Source of the DNA: Patescibacteria group bacterium
GTDB lineage: Bacteria > Patescibacteriota > Minisyncoccia > Phycocordibacterales > Phycocordibacteraceae
Reading direction: 5' to 3'
Assembly: GCA_018826405.1 (NCBI GenBank)
Contig: JAHJZL010000073.1
Span: forward strand, 1-9,629
Length of the DNA: 9,629 bases
In this document: piece by piece, positions 6,778-9,629 of the stretch
Layout of the letters: the number at the start of each line of letters is the position of its first letter
Position numbering within the stretch: position 1 is the stretch's first letter
Made by a program: the position numbers and the translations under genes
Notes under the pieces: model-generated
What the model saw: the letters and a program-made list of their open reading frames with translations, nothing else
The model's database searches: none
What the model was told of the DNA's origin: nothing

Positions 6778-9629
6778 CAGACGAAAGCGAAAACGCTATA
6801 GCTCCAATAGAAAGCTCAGCTGTGTGCTCTCCTCCCTCTCCAAAGGTGAGCCTACTTACTCCCGGGAAAGTCTCTCCAGAAAGAGTGCTTTCAGCTTGCT
6901 TACTTACTTCAACACCCACGACATCTTTCGGCTCGTATCCCGCTTCTTTGCGAGCCTCTGCAACGACACGCATGAAAGCGCGGACGTCACCCTCTCTCAC
7001 AAGTTCAGGCGTAAGCGCTGTATCAAGCTGTAATTCTGGAGCATTCATTTCTACGCTCTTTACGTTTACTTCTTCCTTAAGAATTTGCGAAAGTCCTTCA
7101 GGCAAGGTTCCAGGAATAGAAAGCTTTGCGAGCGGTTGCCGCACCTTGCTATTTGCTTTCTGGCGGAGCATCAGTGCTTCAGAAGCGAGTGCACGCACAC
7201 GCTTCATATCCGCAATGCGCGCGTCCTCCTTCTTTTGAGAACCTGTTAAATTCCACAAAATACCTTGCTTGCTCGCAGGCCACGCACTCAGGTGCACACT
7301 CTGCTCGTCCTCATTTGTCCGTACGAGCTGGAATACTTCCTCTGCTATAAACGGGGCCAGAGGAGCCATAAGCAGGGCGCAGTGCCTCAGTGCACTTCTG
7401 AGTGTGGCGAGCGCAGCTTGGTCTCCTTCGCGTGCGCGATCTCTAATACGTCGCACGTACCACTGAGACAGGTCTTCAATGAGTCGCGCAACAGAGCGCG
7501 CAGCATCATAGAGGCGATACTCGTCCATCGCTCTAGTAACTTCACGCACCGTTGCATCAACACGTGCGTCCATCCACACGTCCATGGCAGTCTTTTCTCC
7601 CGGAATAGTGCCTTCCTTAAAGAGTGCATAGAACTTAGCACTGTTATCAAGCCAGGAAATAACGCGGGCCGCTTCTTTAACCGTTTTGTCATCAAAGTTC
7701 TTTGAGTCTCCTGGCTGATTTACGCTATACATCCAGAAGCGCAGAGTATCTACGCCATAGCGCTCGATAGCTTCCCATGGGTTAACAACATTGCCTTTTG
7801 ACTTAGACATCTTCTGTCCTTTCTCGTCCAACAAGTGACCCAAGCAAATAACATTCTTATACGGCGCTCCCCGATCCATGAGCACCCCAACTGCAAGAAG
7901 CGTGTAGAACCAACCGCGTGTCTGATCAATTGCCTCAGAGATGTAGTCCGCTGGGTACCCTGAGCGATCTATCTGTTCCTTATTTTCAAAAGGATAGTGG
8001 TCCTGCGCAAATGGGACAGACCCAGAGTCAAACCACACGTCCATAACTTCTGGAACACGCCGTAGTTCAGTTCCCTGCTCGCTCACCAATACTACTGAAT
8101 CAATATACGGACGATGCAAATCCAGCTCGTACTGTTCGTTATGTGGAAGTGGTACAAAGTCTATTTCTTCTGCAACTCCCTTTTCAGGAATCTTTTTGTA
8201 AGCGAGTGACTTAGATTCTTCAGGTCCTGATCCTGTTGCTATGGAGCGCAGAGTCTCAACTCCAACGCCATGAGTAACAACAAGCACTGAGTCTCCAGCA
8301 TGCTTTTGGTCTATGTCATACAGGAAGTCTCCAAACTTATTCTTTGCATCCTGATAGCTTCCTCCTCCTGGCACTGCGTCAGAATAGTTTTTATCCTTTC
8401 TCCATTCTATGAATGCTGCATGGCTTCCGTCATGGAACTTTCCAAATGCAAATTCGGCAAGCCGCTCGTCATACACGATTTCTTCTTTAGGAATTCCCAG
8501 CTCCAAGGCCGCAAGCTCTGCAGTTTGTTTGGTGCGCTCAAAAGGAGACGCATATATATGAGTTATCTTCTTTGCAGCAAGTGCTTGAGCTCCCTTCTTA
8601 ACCTGCTCCACTCCCTCCTCAAGCAACGGCCACTTCTTCTCATTAGTTGAGTCTAGAATGTCTTTTGAGTTGTTCTCCGACTCTCCATGTCGCATAACAA
8701 AATAGCTGTTGCCATTTGTCTTAATTCTTTTGCGTAGCTCCTCAACTGAGCCTATGACTATCCGCTCAGTTCCATCCTCGCTCTGCCAAATAGGGAGCGG
8801 TGTTCCCCAGTATCTCTCGCGGGAGATTGCCCAGTCCTTCACATTCTTGAGCCACTCACCCATTCTTCCCTCTCTGATATGAGAAGGCTCCCACTGCACA
8901 CCCCCGTTAGCAGCAAGCAATGAGTCTCGCAAATCTTGCATACGTATATACCAAGAATCACGCGCGTAATATATGAGCGGAGTTTTACAGCGCCAACAGA
9001 ATGGGTAGCTGTGTGTGTAATTCTCTTTCGAGAAGAACAGTCCTCGTTCCTGCAAATCTTTAAGAATATCTACAGCCACCTCCTGATCTTTCACAAATCG
9101 CCCCTCAAGAAATTCTGTACCTGCGATAAATTTTCCGTCAGGCGCAACGAGGTGCACCTTAGGTAGCCCCACTTTCTGTCCGAGCTCGAAGTCTTCCTGT
9201 CCGTACATCACTGCCGTGTGCACAATTCCCGTTCCATCTTCCGTTGTTACGAAGTCTGCTGGGTACACCTGGTACGCACGTTCAAACTTTCCTTCCTCGC
9301 TTTCTGGAGCCAGAGTGCGGGCGTACGGGTACAGCGGCTTATACGCTTTCCCGATTAACTCTGCACCCAGAACCTCTTTAGTGAGTTCCCACCCCTCCCC
9401 CAACTGACTGACGCGGCTTGTTGCAACAAATACTCGCTCACCATCCTTCTCATACATGCCGTACGAAATCTTCTCGCCAACAGCAAGACCCACATTCCCT
9501 GGAAGCGTCCACGGAGTTGTTGTCCAAGCAAGCAAGTACGTGCCTGGCTCATCAACGAGCTCAAACTTTGCAGTTATGGAAAGATCCTTTACGTCTGCGT
9601 AGCCCTGAGCTAGTTCGTGTGACGAGAGA
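6767..9629 (-). CDS. ileS: Isoleucyl-tRNA synthetase, type 2, with embedded histidine phosphatase (5' end cut by window edge)
   Basis: 953 codons are visible; the N-terminus with the HIGH motif lies beyond the right edge. Residues are numbered from the first whole codon (9628). SSHELAQGY leads into the editing domain, with the Thr-rich TTTPWTLPGN at 36-45 and GTGIVHTAV at 132-140; D146 is the likely amino-group-binding Asp. CWRC is at 211-214 and RYWGTPLPIW at 272-281. A histidine-phosphatase domain then occupies about 303-496. The core resumes with LHRPYID (504-510), DVWFDSGS (530-537) and KMSKS (606-610). The anticodon-binding domain is at about 655-790, followed by a C-terminal domain containing LTPELVREGDVRAFMRVV. 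There is no C-terminal Cys zinc finger, as in eukaryote-like type-2 IleRS, a class associated with lower mupirocin sensitivity. The TTG at 9535 is an internal Leu, not the start: the frame stays open to the edge with family-matching sequence. Confidence 0.96.
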   Translation of the reverse strand, partial: LSSHELAQGYADVKDLSITAKFELVDEPGTYLLAWTTTPWTLPGNVGLAVGEKISYGMYEKDGERVFVATSRVSQLGEGWELTKEVLGAELIGKAYKPLYPYARTLAPESEEGKFERAYQVYPADFVTTEDGTGIVHTAVMYGQEDFELGQKVGLPKVHLVAPDGKFIAGTEFLEGRFVKDQEVAVDILKDLQERGLFFSKENYTHSYPFCWRCKTPLIYYARDSWYIRMQDLRDSLLAANGGVQWEPSHIREGRMGEWLKNVKDWAISRERYWGTPLPIWQSEDGTERIVIGSVEELRKRIKTNGNSYFVMRHGESENNSKDILDSTNEKKWPLLEEGVEQVKKGAQALAAKKITHIYASPFERTKQTAELAALELGIPKEEIVYDERLAEFAFGKFHDGSHAAFIEWRKDKNYSDAVPGGGSYQDAKNKFGDFLYDIDQKHAGDSVLVVTHGVGVETLRSIATGSGPEESKSLAYKKIPEKGVAEEIDFVPLPHNEQYELDLHRPYIDSVVLVSEQGTELRRVPEVMDVWFDSGSVPFAQDHYPFENKEQIDRSGYPADYISEAIDQTRGWFYTLLAVGVLMDRGAPYKNVICLGHLLDEKGQKMSKSKGNVVNPWEAIERYGVDTLRFWMYSVNQPGDSKNFDDKTVKEAARVISWLDNSAKFYALFKEGTIPGEKTAMDVWMDARVDATVREVTRAMDEYRLYDAARSVARLIEDLSQWYVRRIRDRAREGDQAALATLRSALRHCALLMAPLAPFIAEEVFQLVRTNEDEQSVHLSAWPASKQGILWNLTGSQKKEDARIADMKRVRALASEALMLRQKANSKVRQPLAKLSIPGTLPEGLSQILKEEVNVKSVEMNAPELQLDTALTPELVREGDVRAFMRVVAEARKEAGYEPKDVVGVEVSKQAESTLSGETFPGVSRLTFGEGGEHTAELSIGAIAFSLSSDAS
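8141..8722 (-). other. Histidine-phosphatase (PGM-like) domain inserted within IleRS
   Basis: This in-frame segment of ileS encodes a phosphoglycerate-mutase-like fold. SYFVMRHGESENN supplies the phospho-accepting His (codon 8689-8687) with its Arg and the downstream Asn. WPLLEEGVEQ matches the family PLTxxGxxQ. IYASPFERTKQTAE supplies the second phosphate-binding Arg (codon 8536-8534). YDERLAEFAFGKFHDG supplies the likely acid Glu (codon 8455-8453), and VLVVTHGVGVETL supplies the second catalytic His (codon 8272-8270). With all five positions kept, the domain should be catalytically competent. It is flanked by VEELRKR on one side and LDLHRPYID on the other, neighbouring elements in ordinary type-2 IleRS. 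The substrate is unknown; family members act on phospho-sugars, nucleotides, phosphoproteins and cofactors. Confidence 0.93.

Noticed and set aside
9533..9535. TTG as the start codon of ileS
   Set aside because: The frame remains open to the right edge and its translation (SSHELAQGY through DEPGTY) matches the IleRS family just before the TTTPWTLPGN block, so this codon is an internal Leu.
1..9629. Alternative genetic code with UGA as glycine, suggested by six stops that are all TAA or TAG
   Set aside because: No gene contains an in-frame TGA and all seven read correctly with the standard bacterial code; six stops are too few for absence of TGA to mean anything.

Overview
The window is one tightly packed run of seven genes, all on the minus strand, so transcription goes from high to low coordinates. 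In that order they are: isoleucyl-tRNA synthetase (5' end beyond the right edge), a short RecO-like protein, a single-pass membrane protein with Ig/DUF11-like extracellular domains, a single-chain glycyl-tRNA synthetase, an AI-2E/PerM-family membrane protein, methionyl-tRNA synthetase, and a TatD-family metallo-hydrolase (3' end beyond the left edge). Junctions run from an 11-base overlap to a 39-base gap. No terminator-like hairpin with a U-tract, RNA gene, insertion sequence, CRISPR array or gene-free stretch over 300 bases was seen. The set looks like one operon or the middle of a longer one.

The organism is bacterial, with GC near 50% by eye and standard code use (no in-frame TGA, and the six visible stops are TAA or TAG). 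Several features suggest a Candidate Phyla Radiation (Patescibacteria, Parcubacteria-like) genome: a type-2, eukaryote-like IleRS without a C-terminal zinc finger; a MetRS with HIGF instead of HIGH and no C-terminal tRNA-binding appendix; a RecO cut down to 182 residues; a DUF11-type surface protein; and start codons without good Shine-Dalgarno sequences. This placement is inferred from protein style, not from a marker gene.

The most unusual content is in the IleRS. A complete histidine-phosphatase (phosphoglycerate-mutase-like) domain of about 190 residues is inserted in frame between the RYWGTPLPIW block and the LHRPYID/DVWFDSG block of the catalytic core. The insert keeps all the expected active-site residues (RHGE, SPFxRTxQT, an acidic Glu, and the second catalytic His in VTHG). 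The synthetase is intact on both sides. This looks like a real two-enzyme fusion polypeptide.

Functionally, three aminoacyl-tRNA synthetases (Ile, Gly, Met) supply the translation theme. RecO and TatD belong to DNA repair and nucleic-acid turnover, and metG-tatD adjacency is a recurring bacterial arrangement. The two membrane proteins have no obvious link to charging of tRNA. A second-level signal is that three of the internal genes (DUF11-like protein, glyS, AI-2E protein) have a TANNNT -10-like hexamer ending 6-7 bases before the ATG, as expected for leaderless internal transcripts.
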